From Candidatus Nitrospira nitrosa (lineage in GTDB: Bacteria; Nitrospirota; Nitrospiria; Nitrospirales; Nitrospiraceae), in assembly GCF_001458735.1 (NCBI RefSeq), contig NZ_CZQA01000001.1, positions 806,001 through 870,000 on the forward strand: 64,000 nt of DNA, given 5' to 3'. Below the pieces are notes generated by a model. The model saw only the letters and a program-made list of their open reading frames with translations, ran no database searches and was not told the DNA's origin. This document shows positions 1 through 10,234 of this stretch, piece by piece. The position numbers and the translations under genes were made by a program. Positions within the stretch are counted from its first letter, which is position 1; each line of letters begins with the position of its first letter.

Positions 1-190
1 ACCGTTGCAACATGAGCGCACCGCCTGTATCCATGGCGGTCACCTCACCGGCGTCGTACAGGACGGTGGGAACATCAGGCCATCGAAGCGCGTGAGCTCC
101 GCGTTCCAGCTGCGAGAGGTTCGGAAGTGTCCACGCGCCTCGGCAGTAGACCACATTATCCTCGACCGAGATGGTTGCCTGCCGTTCCAC
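1..190 (-). CDS. MlaE-type lipid ABC transporter permease with N-terminal STAS domain (5' part only)
   Basis: The first 63 codons are inside the window; the rest lies beyond position 1. The translation begins MERQATISVEDN and includes LRWPDVPTVLYDAGEVTAMD, then TGGALML. This is the pattern of the short STAS-like domain that precedes the membrane part in one class of MlaE permeases. Family members move phospholipid between inner and outer membrane together with an MlaF ATPase and an MlaD substrate-binding protein. I chose the GTG at 190 because the frame has a stop shortly upstream and a GGAG lies four bases before it. It follows ftsH on the same strand after about 100 bp. Only the STAS part is visible, so the permease assignment is inferred. 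Confidence 0.65.
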   Translation of the reverse strand, partial: MERQATISVEDNVVYCRGAWTLPNLSQLERGAHALRWPDVPTVLYDAGEVTAMDTGGALMLQR

Positions 191-287
191 TTCACTCCAG
201 TTGGGCGATTCAATTCCCCGGAGAATTCAGTATGCGGTCCATGACACGCAGCGTCAACAGCAGTACGGAGAAGTCCGCTTGTCCGTG

Positions 288-2090
288 TCAGGCGTTCTCC
301 ATGACGGCCTTCAGCTCCGCTCCTGTAATCACCTCACGCTCCAGCAAGAGCGTGGCCCCTTGCTGAAGAATGGCCTTCTTGTCTTCCAGCAATCGTCGCA
401 CACGTCCATACTGCTCATCGACGATCCGGCGCACTTCGCAATCGATTTCACGGGCGGTCTCTTCGGAATAATCACCCTTTTCAGACGCGACAGGAAGCTG
501 AAGGAATTGCGGTTGTCGTTCTCGCTCGAGCGTGATCGTGCCGAGTTTCTCGCTCATGCCGTAGGCCTTCACCATGCTTTTGGCGATGTCCGTGGCCTTC
601 ACGAGATCGTTCTGCGCTCCCGTGGACGCCTCACCGAAAATCGTTTCTTCCGCGATTCGCCCACCGAGTAACACCGCCACTTTATTCTCCAATTCCGATT
701 TCGTCATCAGAAACCGGTCTTCCGTCGGCAACTGCAACGTATACCCGAGCGCCGCGACACCTCGAGGAATAATCGAGATCTTCTGCACCTGATCGGAGCC
801 TGGGATGGAAAGGGCCACCAGCGCGTGGCCGGTTTCATGAAACGCGACCCGTTCTTTCTCCATCTTATTCAGGACGCGATTCTTCTTTTCCAATCCCGCG
901 ATGACACGTTCGACCGCTTCCTGCAATTCGGAGAGATGGACTTGATCCTTACCCCGGCGAACCGCCAGCAACGCCGCTTCGTTGATCACGTTCGCCAGGT
1001 CAGCTCCGGAGAAGCCCGGAGTCATGGCCGCAATCTGTTCCAAATCGGCCTCCTGGCTCAAGGCCACCTTCTTGGCATGCACACGCAGCACATCCAGACG
1101 CCCCTTTTTGTCAGGGCGATCCACGGTGACATGGCGATCAAACCGCCCCGCGCGCAGCAAGGCAGGATCAAGAATTTCCGGACGGTTGGTCGCAGCCATG
1201 AGGATCACGCCGACTCGTGGATCGAATCCATCCATTTCGACCAACAACTGGTTGAGCGTTTGCTCGCGCTCTTCATGCGCCATGGGTCCCACGCCTCTGG
1301 CCTTACCGAGGGCGTCCAACTCATCGATGAAGATAATGCAGGGCGCTTTGCCCTTGGCCTGTTCGAACAGATCACGAACCCTGGCGGCCCCGACCCCCAC
1401 AAACATCTCGACGAACTCTGACCCGCTGATGCTGAAAAACGGCACTCCGGCCTCACCGGCCACGGCACGGGCTAGCAGTGTCTTGCCCGTACCTGGGGGG
1501 CCAACGAGAAGGATCCCCTTGGGAATCTTGCCGCCGAGCTTGGTAAATTTCTCCGGCGTCTTGAGAAACTCGATCACTTCGCGCAGCTCTTCTTTGGCCT
1601 CATCCACACCGGCGACGTCGGCGAACGTCACTTGGATGTCCTTCTCCATGTAGATCTTAGCCTTGGATTGGCCGACCTGCATGAAGCCACCCTGGGCCTG
1701 TCCAAATCGCTTGAGGATAAAGAACCAAATCCCGACGAACAGGGCGACCGGGACCACCCACGACAGCACATCGCGCCAAAATGTGGATTCAATCACACCC
1801 GTAAAAATGACTCCGTGCTGGTTCAACTCGCGGACCAGGTCCGGATCCTCGACACGCACGGTCGCAAAGGATTTCTGCTCTTTGGACTCACTTTCGGGTT
1901 TCAGTTTTCCCGTCAGCACATGGTTGGCAACCGAGACCTCTGCGATCTTGCCGTCGGCCACCAGCTTCTTAAATTCACTGTAGGGGAGTTCTTCGACCTT
2001 GTTGAAGGTATGAATGAGATCATGCACGAGCACCACGGCCATCATGGCCAACAACACATACCAGATAGAGAAAGAAACTTTATTATTCAT
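288..2090 (-). CDS. ftsH: ATP-dependent zinc metalloprotease FtsH
   Basis: A 600-residue membrane-bound AAA+ protease that extracts and degrades unfolded or short-lived membrane and cytosolic proteins. Two hydrophobic segments (about residues 8-26 and 108-127) flank the periplasmic domain. The AAA module follows, with Walker A GPPGTGKT at 197-204, Walker B IIFIDELD at about 252-259, and the second region of homology [19 protein letters not shown]. The zinc site HETGH is at 418-422, and a conserved aspartate ([10 protein letters not shown]) lies about 75 residues later. The length is normal for the family. It starts 42 bp after a DUF1207 gene and is followed by the lipid-transport permease, so the three may be co-transcribed. 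The cytosolic C-terminus is complete. Confidence 0.97.
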   Translation of the reverse strand: MNNKVSFSIWYVLLAMMAVVLVHDLIHTFNKVEELPYSEFKKLVADGKIAEVSVANHVLTGKLKPESESKEQKSFATVRVEDPDLVRELNQHGVIFTGVIESTFWRDVLSWVVPVALFVGIWFFILKRFGQAQGGFMQVGQSKAKIYMEKDIQVTFADVAGVDEAKEELREVIEFLKTPEKFTKLGGKIPKGILLVGPPGTGKTLLARAVAGEAGVPFFSISGSEFVEMFVGVGAARVRDLFEQAKGKAPCIIFIDELDALGKARGVGPMAHEEREQTLNQLLVEMDGFDPRVGVILMAATNRPEILDPALLRAGRFDRHVTVDRPDKKGRLDVLRVHAKKVALSQEADLEQIAAMTPGFSGADLANVINEAALLAVRRGKDQVHLSELQEAVERVIAGLEKKNRVLNKMEKERVAFHETGHALVALSIPGSDQVQKISIIPRGVAALGYTLQLPTEDRFLMTKSELENKVAVLLGGRIAEETIFGEASTGAQNDLVKATDIAKSMVKAYGMSEKLGTITLERERQPQFLQLPVASEKGDYSEETAREIDCEVRRIVDEQYGRVRRLLEDKKAILQQGATLLLEREVITGAELKAVMENA

Positions 2091-2132
2091 CGCACCGCTC
2101 CACGCCAGATGCAGGTTCCGACCCGCACTGAG

Positions 2133-3086
2133 CTAAAACGTGAAATACGCCCCGACACCGATCGACTCGATCTTTTGATTGTAAAATGGCCCATACGGAT
2201 TATGACCGTGGAAATAGGTCACCATGATTCGAAAGTGCCGGCGAGACCCCGTGCGGGACCATTCGAAACCGCCGAGCACGTTGGTGTTGATGATCCAGCT
2301 CAGTTCCTCATGCGACTTGAAATCTCCCGACAACACGGGCGTCACGATCAAGCGGTTGAGAAACGGCTCCAAGATCCTGGTCCTCATCGACGGCGCCCGT
2401 GCCTCGAATCCCCATTGGACTCGGGTGCGATCGATCGTCGATGGCTCACGATGGACCAGCACCGCCGCTCCTCCATAGAAGCGAAGCCATCGGTAGTCAT
2501 AGGACAGAATACCTTCCGCCTCCTCCAAGATGAAACTCGACGGCTTGATTTCCGGATGACTGCCCAAGAATTCATCACCGAGATGACTGCTCTGGTGATA
2601 GTAGCGAAGCCTCGCCGACCAATTCCCCGAACGCCACGAGAGCGGGACCCCCACGTTAAAATCCGTGTTGATCAATGCCGCGTTCGTTTCATCCAGATCG
2701 AACTGCGCAAAGACTCCCGTGAGCAGTCCCACTTGCCATCCGTTGCAGCCTTTCCGATTCGTGTAAAAACCAAAATTCTCCCCGATGGCCACTGATCCCA
2801 GACTGAATGAGGAATTGTCCGCCCGCGCCCGCGACTGTTGCCAGATGGCAAAGAACTGCGGCTGCTTGGGATCCGCCATCAGGGGACGAAAAACATCATC
2901 GGAGGGAAAAGCCTCACTCACCTCCCCCTCGTCATGGTGATCATACCGACAATCAATGACCGTTGGTACCTTCACCTCCTCAGGATTCTTTGGCTCAGGC
3001 TCATCCGCATAAGCGTGGCCGACAAGCAAAAGCATCAGATATCCTGCTCCTATACTCCATGAAGAAAATGCGACTCGCCGGCCCAT
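2133..3086 (-). CDS. DUF1207 outer-membrane beta-barrel protein
   Basis: 317 residues with an N-terminal signal segment (about residues 8-27, ending AYADEPE). The phrase FRPLMADPKQPQFFAIWQ, the FGFYTNRKGCNGWQVGLLTG stretch and the terminal aromatic strand GVGAYFTF match what I recall of the DUF1207 family, whose members are predicted outer-membrane barrels of unknown function. Alternating hydrophobic strands run through the second half, including SARLRYYHQSSHLGDEFLGS. The gene sits directly upstream of ftsH on the same strand. No enzyme motif is visible. A phospholipase-like barrel is an alternative, but I see no catalytic set for that. Confidence 0.75.
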   Translation of the reverse strand: MGRRVAFSSWSIGAGYLMLLLVGHAYADEPEPKNPEEVKVPTVIDCRYDHHDEGEVSEAFPSDDVFRPLMADPKQPQFFAIWQQSRARADNSSFSLGSVAIGENFGFYTNRKGCNGWQVGLLTGVFAQFDLDETNAALINTDFNVGVPLSWRSGNWSARLRYYHQSSHLGDEFLGSHPEIKPSSFILEEAEGILSYDYRWLRFYGGAAVLVHREPSTIDRTRVQWGFEARAPSMRTRILEPFLNRLIVTPVLSGDFKSHEELSWIINTNVLGGFEWSRTGSRRHFRIMVTYFHGHNPYGPFYNQKIESIGVGAYFTF

Positions 3087-3426
3087 GTCGTTTCATCCTC
3101 CTCCTTACATCACGTTCGTCCGAGCCCCGTTCAGCATGCTAACGGCCCTTCGATAGCATACTTCACGTGGGAATTCACATGTTTTTGATGTGAGAGGAGG
3201 AAGCTGACTGATGGAGGCAAGACCATCCGGTCGAGGTGGTAAGCGACGCCTTGACCGTGGAGGCTCAGGCTATTCAGGCAAGACATGAATCTAATACCTA
3301 ACGTTGGTCTCGTCGTGATGAGTATCCGAAAGCGCGACTTTCGTTTTCCCAATGTGAATTGGAGGGGGGGGGGGCGTACGAACAATGGAGGAACAGTCTA
3401 TCAAGTCATCAGCCCCCTCGACCGAT
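3087..3426. other. Intergenic region between phosphoketolase and the DUF1207 gene
   Basis: About 340 bp with no recognisable gene on either strand. It contains an uninterrupted run of 11 G (3364-3374), about 50 bp beyond the phosphoketolase stop codon. No convincing terminator hairpin was found. Any promoter for the DUF1207-ftsH group would have to lie here. Confidence 0.5.
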
Positions 3427-5826
3427 TCACACGCGTCCACCTCGTCGCGTTGTCCTTCCTCCGGCCCATTTCCACTGCCTGATCTCCGGCATGTCTTCGC
3501 CATGCTCGGCGATGTAGTGCTTATGTTCGATACGCTTGTCGCGGAGAGCCTGCCTGGTGTAGTCGGCCTGCGAGCCGCGCAGGCCGATGCGGTCGATGAC
3601 ATCAGCGACGAGGTGAAACCGATCAAGATCGTTCATCACCGCCATGTCGAACGGCGTCGTCGTCGTCCCTTCTTCCTTGTATCCGCGCACATGCAGGTTC
3701 TTGTGATTGGCTCGACGATAGGTCAATCGGTGAATCAGCCAGGGATAACCGTGAAAGGCGAAGATGATCGGCTTGTCCGTCGTGAAGAGCGCATCGAAAT
3801 CCTTATCGGGCAATCCGTTCGGATGTTCAGCGGATGGTTGCAGCTTCATCAGATCCACCACGTTGACGACTCGCACTTTCACACCCGGTAGGTACCTCCG
3901 TAACAAGGAGACCGCCGCCAAGGTTTCCATCGTCGGTACATCGCCGCAACAGGCCATCACCACGTCCGGTTCCCCGTTGCGATCATTGCTGGCCCATTCC
4001 CATATGCCGATGCCGGCGGTGCAATGTTTCACAGCAGCATCCATATCAAGCCATTGCGGCGCCGACTGCTTGCCCGCCACGATGACGTTCACGTGGTTGC
4101 GACTGCGCAGACAATGGTCGGTGACCGACAGCAGCGTATTGGCATCGGGCGGAAGATACACACGAATCACCTCGGCCTTCTTGTTGACCACGTGATCGAT
4201 GAACCCGGGATCTTGATGACTGAACCCATTGTGGTCCTGTCGCCAGACATGGGAGGACAATAAATAATTCAGCGACGCAATCGGCCGTCGCCAGGGAATG
4301 TGGTTGCAGATCTTGAGCCACTTGGCATGTTGGTTGAACATCGAGTCGATAATGTGGATGAAGGCTTCATAGCAGGAAAAGAAGCCGTGTCGGCCTGTCA
4401 ACAGATACCCTTCCAGCCAGCCCTGGCACTGGTGCTCACTCAGCATCTCCATCACCCGGCCATCTGAGGCCAAGTGGTCATCAGAAGGGTATCGCTCCGC
4501 CATCCAGGCACGGTTGGTGACCTCCAACACGTCCTGCCAGCGGTTGGAATTGTTCTCATCCGGACTGAAGAGACGAAAGTTCCGACGCTCCCCGTTGAGC
4601 TTCATCGTATCCCGCAGAAACGCCCCCATCACACGTGTCGCCTCGGCCTCGACGCTACCCGGCTGCTTCACAGCAACGGCATACCGGCGGAAATCCGGCA
4701 AACGTAAATCTTTTAACAGCAGACCCCCGTTCGCATGGGGGTTGGCACTCATGCGACGCGCTCCTTTCGGAGCCAGCTCGGCAAGCTCGGGCTTCAATTC
4801 CCCGGCTTTGTCGAACAGCTCCCCTGGCTTGTAGCGCTTCATCCACTTCTCAAGAATCTTGATATGGGCCGGTTGGTCCATGTCGCCCATCGGGACTTGA
4901 TGTGAACGCCAATGATCTTCCGTCCGCTTGCCGTCGATGTGCGTGGGGCAGGTCCAGCCCTTAGGCGTCCGGAGCACGATCATGGGCCAACGCGGCCGCT
5001 GCGGCGCTCCGTTTCTGCGCGCGTCGGTCTTGATCCGTTGAATATCTTTCACGATCTGATCAAGTGTCGCTGCCATGATCCGATGCATCTTTTGCGGGTC
5101 GTGCCCCTCGACGAAATAGGGCCGATACCCGTACCCTCGAAAGAGTTGGTCGAGTTCGTCATGACTAATCCGTGCCAGGACCGTCGGGTTCGCGATCTTG
5201 TACCCATTGAGGTGAAGGATAGGCAGGACAACGCCGTCAGTGGATGGATTGAGAAATTTGTTGGAATGCCAGCTCGTGGCGAGCGGGCCGGTCTCTGCTT
5301 CACCGTCCCCAACCACGCAAGCTGCGATCAGATCCGGATTGTCGAACACCGCCCCATAGGCATGCGAGAGAGCGTAGCCCAATTCACCACCTTCATGAAT
5401 GGAACCAGGCGTCTCCGGTGCTACATGGCTGGGAATACCGCCGGGAAACGAAAACTGTTTGAACAAGCCTTGCATGCCTCGTTCGTCCTGCGAGATATCC
5501 GGATAGACTTCGCTATAGGTACCTTCAAGGTAGGCATTCGCGACGAGCCCAGGTCCACCATGGCCTGGTCCGGCGATATAGATCATATTGAGGTCATGTT
5601 CCTTGATGATCCGATTCAGATGCACATAGATGAAATTCAACCCCGGTGTGGTGCCCCAATGGCCGAGCAAACGCGGTTTGATATGGGCGCGAGTGAGGGG
5701 CTTCCTGAGCAAGGGATTGTCGTAGAGATAGATTTGCCCGACAGACAGATAATTGGCCGCTCGCCAATAGGCATCCATCCGCTCGAGCAGTTCTGACTTC
5801 CGCGTTGTCGTCTTGGTTCGTGGCAT
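3427..5826 (-). CDS. xfp: Phosphoketolase (xylulose-5-phosphate/fructose-6-phosphate type)
   Basis: About 799 residues, the normal size for this thiamine-diphosphate enzyme, which splits xylulose-5-P (and often fructose-6-P) with phosphate into acetyl-phosphate plus a shorter sugar phosphate. Family signatures include [47 protein letters not shown] and the ThDP-binding [13 protein letters not shown]; the C-terminal domain has [12 protein letters not shown] and [20 protein letters not shown] prefer the ATG at 5826, which has GGGGAG just before it. An in-frame ATG at 5841 overlaps the ackA stop as ATGA but has no ribosome site. Lying directly behind ackA, it would form a two-step route from sugar phosphate to acetate and ATP. 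Confidence 0.95.
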   Translation of the reverse strand: MPRTKTTTRKSELLERMDAYWRAANYLSVGQIYLYDNPLLRKPLTRAHIKPRLLGHWGTTPGLNFIYVHLNRIIKEHDLNMIYIAGPGHGGPGLVANAYLEGTYSEVYPDISQDERGMQGLFKQFSFPGGIPSHVAPETPGSIHEGGELGYALSHAYGAVFDNPDLIAACVVGDGEAETGPLATSWHSNKFLNPSTDGVVLPILHLNGYKIANPTVLARISHDELDQLFRGYGYRPYFVEGHDPQKMHRIMAATLDQIVKDIQRIKTDARRNGAPQRPRWPMIVLRTPKGWTCPTHIDGKRTEDHWRSHQVPMGDMDQPAHIKILEKWMKRYKPGELFDKAGELKPELAELAPKGARRMSANPHANGGLLLKDLRLPDFRRYAVAVKQPGSVEAEATRVMGAFLRDTMKLNGERRNFRLFSPDENNSNRWQDVLEVTNRAWMAERYPSDDHLASDGRVMEMLSEHQCQGWLEGYLLTGRHGFFSCYEAFIHIIDSMFNQHAKWLKICNHIPWRRPIASLNYLLSSHVWRQDHNGFSHQDPGFIDHVVNKKAEVIRVYLPPDANTLLSVTDHCLRSRNHVNVIVAGKQSAPQWLDMDAAVKHCTAGIGIWEWASNDRNGEPDVVMACCGDVPTMETLAAVSLLRRYLPGVKVRVVNVVDLMKLQPSAEHPNGLPDKDFDALFTTDKPIIFAFHGYPWLIHRLTYRRANHKNLHVRGYKEEGTTTTPFDMAVMNDLDRFHLVADVIDRIGLRGSQADYTRQALRDKRIEHKHYIAEHGEDMPEIRQWKWAGGRTTRRGGRV

Positions 5827-5837
5827 ACACTCCCCGT

Positions 5838-7049
5838 TCATTGTTTCGGTTTGCTGAGTTGTTCGCTGACAGAACGTGCGATCTCACTTTCTTCATCGGT
5901 ACGCATGACGCGTACGGTCACCCTGCCGTCGTCTTTTGAAATCACAGATTCACCGGCCTCGTTGCGCGCGTGATCGAGCGCGACGTCGAGACATTCCAAG
6001 CCGTCGCAGATCCGAGCGCGAATAACCGGTGAGTGTTCGCCGATCCCGGCGGTGAAGACCAGGGTGTCTAACCCTCCGAGTGCTGCCGTGAACGCCCCAA
6101 TCCATTTTCTCGCCTGATAGCAAAACAGCTCGATGGCTTCTGCCGCTCGTGGATCATGCTGCTCCTGATTGAGTAAGTCCCGCATGTCAGAACTCGTTTC
6201 AGAGATACCGAGCAAGCCCGATTCCCTATTCACCATATTGTGAAACTGATCCGCGCTCATGCCTTCCGTGCGAGCCAGATAGGCCACGAGCCCCGGATCG
6301 AGATCCCCTGATCGACGGCTCATCGGCAGGCCGGAGGTAGGCGTGAAGCTCATCGTCGTGTCGACCGCCTTTCCATCTTTGACTGCCGCCATGCTCGCGC
6401 CGTTTCCGAGATGGGCGAGGATAAGGCGCCCGTTCGCTTCGCCTGGCTTCCCGACTCTGACCAGTTCCCTCATCAGAAAGGCATAGGACAATCCGTGGAA
6501 CCCATATCGTTGAAGGCCCCCTTTTTCGTACCGTCGCGGGATCGGGAGTAGTCGAGCCATCCGCGGCATGTCGCGGTGAAATGCCGTATCAAAACAGGCG
6601 ACTTGCGGGAGATGAGGATATCGACGTGCGAATTCGTGAATCAATTCGATCTCAGCAGGAAGATGTTCCGGATCGTACCCACGTAATCGTTGCAGTTCTT
6701 CCATGACAGTCGGCGTCACGAGCTGCGGCTCACGATACCGACCACCATGAACAACACGATGTCCAATTGCCACGAGCGGGTTCTGTGCAAGATGGTCCTT
6801 GATGCAGGCTAACAACGGCTCAAGACACGCGACATGGTCGGATGCCGTGATCCTCCGACGCTCGGCAGTGCCGGTGTGTTTACCCACCCAGGTGATCGTT
6901 CCGTCCGGTGTCCCGATGCGGTCGATCGAGCCTGACAGTTCACGGGCAAGGGAAGCACCGGGCTGGAAGAGAGCGAATTTGAGCGTGGACGATCCTCCAT
7001 TGATCGCCAAAATTGAACCGGCTGGAGAAACTTGGGCGGAGACCGTCAT
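5838..7049 (-). CDS. ackA: Acetate kinase
   Basis: 403 residues, full length. It interconverts acetyl-phosphate + ADP and acetate + ATP in the cytosol. Motifs of the acetate/propionate kinase fold are visible: [12 protein letters not shown] near the N-terminus, [48 protein letters not shown], the [16 protein letters not shown] loop, and [13 protein letters not shown] near the C-terminus. It lies between glucan phosphorylase (38 bp upstream) and phosphoketolase (immediately downstream), so its acetyl-phosphate probably comes from the phosphoketolase. No phosphotransacetylase is seen in the window. Confidence 0.96.
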   Translation of the reverse strand: MTVSAQVSPAGSILAINGGSSTLKFALFQPGASLARELSGSIDRIGTPDGTITWVGKHTGTAERRRITASDHVACLEPLLACIKDHLAQNPLVAIGHRVVHGGRYREPQLVTPTVMEELQRLRGYDPEHLPAEIELIHEFARRYPHLPQVACFDTAFHRDMPRMARLLPIPRRYEKGGLQRYGFHGLSYAFLMRELVRVGKPGEANGRLILAHLGNGASMAAVKDGKAVDTTMSFTPTSGLPMSRRSGDLDPGLVAYLARTEGMSADQFHNMVNRESGLLGISETSSDMRDLLNQEQHDPRAAEAIELFCYQARKWIGAFTAALGGLDTLVFTAGIGEHSPVIRARICDGLECLDVALDHARNEAGESVISKDDGRVTVRVMRTDEESEIARSVSEQLSKPKQ

Positions 7050-7086
7050 TCCTGTTCCATCTTAACCATCAAGCCTGTACTATCCC

Positions 7087-8820
7087 TCACCCCCGACGGA
7101 CATACTCACCGACCAGCCGGTAGGCGTTATGGAGATACTGTGCCATCATCCGTTGAGTATTAAAGAACCCGCCGTTCAATGCAATCGATTGCCTCATTAT
7201 TTCCAGAAAGCGTTCACGGTCTTTGTAGAAACAGGGCAAGACTTTCTGCTCCAGCTTGTCATACAGAGCGGCGGCATGGCAGACATCCATACCCCCGTTC
7301 GGCTCAAGGCAGGTATCAATCCGATCGCCGATCGACCAGCCGGTCACGGCTTCCACGTGGCCTTCAATCCACCAGCCATCGAGCACGCTCAAACTCGGCA
7401 CGCCATTGACCGCCGCCTTCATCCCGCTGGTTCCTGAGGCTTCCATCGGCGGGAGCGGGGTGTTGAGCCATAGATCCACACCGGCACAGAGGAGCTTGGC
7501 GAGCGTCATATCGTAATTCGTGAGATAGGCCACCCGAATGTTGCCCCGCAAGGTATCGCGAAGCTCATGAATCCTGTGAATCAGGGTTTTCCCATCCTGA
7601 TCGTGCGGATGGGCCTTGCCGCTGAAGACAATTTGTAGCGGTCCAACCTGTTTCGCTATTTTCGCGAGCCGTTCGACATCATGAAAGATCAAGGTGCCAC
7701 GCTTATAGGCGGCAGCCCGCCTGGCAAAGCCGATAGTGAGAACGTCCCGATCAAACCCGACATTCGTCTCACGATTGACATAGTCGACGAGCGCCCGCTT
7801 CGCCTCGGTGTGTGCATTCCAAATGTCCTGCATGGGAATGTTGATCGCGTATCGCAGTGAGAGTTGATCATGCCGCCAGTCGGGAAGATGCCGATCATAG
7901 AGCGTTTGAAATGAGGGAGCAGCCCACGTCACCGCATGAACACCATTGGTGATTGAGTGAATCGGATAACCAGGGAAGAGACTCTGGGAAACCTCACCGT
8001 GTTTCATGGCCACACCATTGACGAAGCGTGAGCCGCGCAGCGCGAGCTGCGTCATATTCAAACTGTGGTCATGGCCACAGGCTTGCAGCCACCCACAGCG
8101 TCGATCACCCAGCACACGATGGGCAAGGTCGGAAGGAAATTGATCGTGACCGGCCGGCACCGGCGTATGCGTCGTGAACACACATTGTTCCCGAACGGCA
8201 TCGATAAGATCGGCAGGGACCGTATCTTCATGAACACGTGACGCGAGTTTCTCTTCCAGAAGAGCGAGCACAAGTAAGGCCGCATGTCCTTCATTCATAT
8301 GGAACCGTCGAATATGCCCATATCCCAACGCCCGCAACAGCCGGAAGCCTCCGAGACCCAGCACGACTTCTTGGCAGAGCCGATAGGAGTCGTCGCCGCC
8401 ATAGAGCGTATCAGTGAGAGTCCGATCCAAGGGCTGATTCTCCGGGAGATCCGTATCGAGCAGATAGACCGACACCTCACTGCCCGACTCGCCTCTCACC
8501 TGAAACTGCCAGGCCCCGACATGTACCGTCCGCCCTTCGATCTCGACGGCGACACGTTGATCGACAGGCTTGCAAAAATCGTTGATCGGCCAGGCCACCG
8601 GCTCTTCGTGCTGCCACCCCTGTTCGTCCAGCCGTTGATAGAAATAGCCACGACGATGCAAGAGGGTGACGGCAACCATGGGAATTTCGAGATCGGCAGC
8701 TGATCGAATCGTATCCCCTGCCAGGACGCCTAACCCACCCGCATAGGTCGGCATGTTGGAATCGAGCCCGATCTCCATAGAAAAATAGGCGACCAGTGGG
8801 TCGTTGGTCCGGTCCGTCAT
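7087..8820 (-). CDS. glgP: Alpha-glucan (glycogen/maltodextrin) phosphorylase, short type
   Basis: 577 residues. It belongs to the GT35 alpha-glucan phosphorylases, PLP enzymes that release glucose-1-phosphate from stored glucan. The start MTDRTNDPLVAYFSMEIGLD, the glycine-rich PTYAGGLGVLAGD loop, the RRFHMNEGHAAL segment and the PLP-lysine region EASGTSGMKAAVNG are clear. The protein is shorter than the roughly 800-residue E. coli/animal enzymes and matches the compact subfamily. Its ATG overlaps by four bases (ATGA) with the stop of the upstream glycosyltransferase relic, so translation was once coupled. It leads the block glgP-ackA-xfp, consistent with glucan breakdown to acetate. Confidence 0.93.
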   Translation of the reverse strand: MTDRTNDPLVAYFSMEIGLDSNMPTYAGGLGVLAGDTIRSAADLEIPMVAVTLLHRRGYFYQRLDEQGWQHEEPVAWPINDFCKPVDQRVAVEIEGRTVHVGAWQFQVRGESGSEVSVYLLDTDLPENQPLDRTLTDTLYGGDDSYRLCQEVVLGLGGFRLLRALGYGHIRRFHMNEGHAALLVLALLEEKLASRVHEDTVPADLIDAVREQCVFTTHTPVPAGHDQFPSDLAHRVLGDRRCGWLQACGHDHSLNMTQLALRGSRFVNGVAMKHGEVSQSLFPGYPIHSITNGVHAVTWAAPSFQTLYDRHLPDWRHDQLSLRYAINIPMQDIWNAHTEAKRALVDYVNRETNVGFDRDVLTIGFARRAAAYKRGTLIFHDVERLAKIAKQVGPLQIVFSGKAHPHDQDGKTLIHRIHELRDTLRGNIRVAYLTNYDMTLAKLLCAGVDLWLNTPLPPMEASGTSGMKAAVNGVPSLSVLDGWWIEGHVEAVTGWSIGDRIDTCLEPNGGMDVCHAAALYDKLEQKVLPCFYKDRERFLEIMRQSIALNGGFFNTQRMMAQYLHNAYRLVGEYVRRG

Positions 8821-9338
8821 GCTGCCCCCAGCATCTGCTTGATCAGTTGGAGCTCGTCGAGCACCAGCGGCGACAGGAGAAAATGTTTTCGAACATGCTC
8901 GCGCCCCGCCCGGCCGAATGCTCCACGTTCGCCCGGTCGCTTGAGCAGGTCGAGGACCCGCTCCGCACAGCCTTCCACGCTGTTCACAAGGTTTGTCTGA
9001 TAGGTCTCCGGAAACTGCATGGGAATCCCTCCGGCCTTTCCGGCCACAGTCGGCTTTTCTTTCCAGAAAGCCTCGGATACGGCCGACCCAAATCCCTCTC
9101 GGAGTGATTTTTGGATCACAACATCAGCCCCACGTTGGAATACGTATGACCTCCATACTGCCGACACCAGCCAGATTTGTGAAGAGAAAAGATCAGGGTT
9201 GTTTGCAGCCTGCTCTTCCACGCGATCCAAGATTTCCCATCCTTCAGGATCATCGCCCGCCATCGTAAACACGACGGCATCGTAGTCGTTCCTCGACGTT
9301 CCGTCTAACATGCGGATCTCCCCCTCGCTCCGGTTCAT
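8817..9338 (-). pseudogene. C-terminal relic of a trehalose-synthase-like GT4 glycosyltransferase
   Basis: An open frame of 173 residues covers only the C-terminal nucleotide-sugar half of a retaining glycosyltransferase of the TreT/trehalose synthase type, which is normally about 400 residues. Recognisable parts are AGDDPEGWEILDRV, FQRGADVVIQKSLREGFG, VSEAFWKEKPTVAGKAGGIP and AGREHVRKHFLLSPLVLDEL. The N-terminal acceptor domain is missing and no matching sequence is seen upstream. A normally conserved stretch before FQRGADV has been replaced by SSQIWLVSAVWRSYV, which supports decay. It overlaps the glgP start by four bases, so an intact ancestor probably formed an operon with it. A functional short protein cannot be excluded. 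Confidence 0.65.
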
Positions 9339-9684
9339 GAAAAAGGCGGTTGTGTGCTGTGATCAATCTTGTGAATCCAGCAACAAGCCAAGCATACAAG
9401 ACTTTGACTCCACCCCAGTCGCATATCAAGCAATAGAACTCAGGCGAGAAGTCCACAACAGATCAGGCACTCTGTTCCCGTACTCCCAGCATTGGGTGGA
9501 GTGCAAGAAGAAAACCGATAGCGGAGGGAAGCGCTCCAACGGCCTTCAGGCTGAAAACGCTTAAGAGTTAATGCAGTGAGTGGAGAGAGCCGACGGCCCA
9601 GGAGCATCCTGCTACAGGAAGCATTTCGTCTCTGTTGCAGGAGGTAACAGAGGGAGCCGGAGTCTTCCGGCATCAAACAGCGTC
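9339..9684. other. Gene-free stretch upstream of the glycosyltransferase relic
   Basis: No coding sequence with recognisable protein character was found on either strand. It may hold the decayed remainder of the glycosyltransferase gene, but I could not detect its motifs. Confidence 0.4.
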
Positions 9685-9778
9685 TTACGTATGGCCCTGA
9701 TACGGATCGTCAAAGATCGCTTGGCATTCGAGACAGCGCACCCTGCCGCTTCGTGTCTTACCCCTGGTCAGTACATCA
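9685..9778 (-). other. Short open frame with a CxxC motif, no start codon
   Basis: Reading directly on from the small gene at 9779-9928, but in the +1 frame, the sequence encodes TRGKTRSGRVRCLECQAI followed by FDDPYQGHT and a TAA at 9685-9687. The RCLEC motif and the clean ending look protein-like. No ATG, GTG or TTG is available in this frame between the last upstream stop and the motif. It could be the tail of the preceding small protein after a frameshift, a relic, or chance. Confidence 0.25.
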
Positions 9779-9928
9779 TCAGTCGTCCGACTGTGGGTAC
9801 AAGGATCTGTCCGGATGCTCCTGCTCGCGCAGTTGAACCGTCACGGATTCCGTTACAAGCTCCATGGTGCCCTCCATCATCCGTGAGATCGCCGCCTCCA
9901 TCTCTGAGAGGTTATTGTCCTTTTCCAT
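9779..9928 (-). CDS. Small conserved-looking hypothetical protein (49 aa)
   Basis: The frame starts at ATG 9928 with GGAGG four bases upstream and encodes a 49-residue acidic protein beginning MEKDNNLSEMEAAISRMMEG and ending PDRSLYPQSDD. The first 35 residues have the character of an amphipathic helix (METs and hydrophobics every three to four positions), and the tail is charged. I do not recognise the family. The strong ribosome site and clean composition are the main reasons to call it. The short CxxC frame described separately lies immediately after its stop. Confidence 0.5.
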   Translation of the reverse strand: MEKDNNLSEMEAAISRMMEGTMELVTESVTVQLREQEHPDRSLYPQSDD

Positions 9929-10021
9929 AGATCCTCCGGCCGGGGCCTATGTTCTGCTCGCGTTTGACTCTTGCTGTATCAGCGGCCGAGGCACCCATGG
10001 ACGCAACCTCTCTTTCTGCTG

Positions 10022-10234
10022 CTAGGCCTGCACCCAGTAATTCCTGTCGGTGTCCAACGTCAGACACACCTGACCTTTGCGGGTCAAATAGTCGACCGCC
10101 AAAAAGATCTGATCCGTCGTGAGGTCGGAACAGAGCCCCTCAATCGATTCGAGAGGACAACGCGTCCCCCGTTCCCGGAGTGCGGTCAGAACCCGTTGAA
10201 TGTGGGCCTGATCAATGGCGATCGACATAGTCAT
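10022..10234 (-). CDS. Small hypothetical protein, possible winged-helix-like fold (70 aa)
   Basis: It starts MTMSIAIDQAHIQRVLTALR and ends VDYLTRKGQVCLTLDTDRNY before WVQA. An AGGAG lies seven bases before the ATG at 10234. The order helix (QRVLTALRERG), helix (IEGLCSDL), helix (TTDQIFLAVDYLTRKG), then two strands (QVCLTLD, NYWVQA) is what a small winged helix-turn-helix would give. This is inference from pattern only. A standalone protein of this size could be a DNA-binding adaptor. No operon partner is obvious apart from the small gene about 90 bp downstream. Confidence 0.6.
   Translation of the reverse strand: MTMSIAIDQAHIQRVLTALRERGTRCPLESIEGLCSDLTTDQIFLAVDYLTRKGQVCLTLDTDRNYWVQA

Noticed and set aside
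1632-2795. 387-codon plus-strand frame opposite ftsH and the DUF1207 gene
   Set aside because: It crosses two well-supported minus-strand genes and is rich in Arg/His/Pro, the signature of an antisense shadow.
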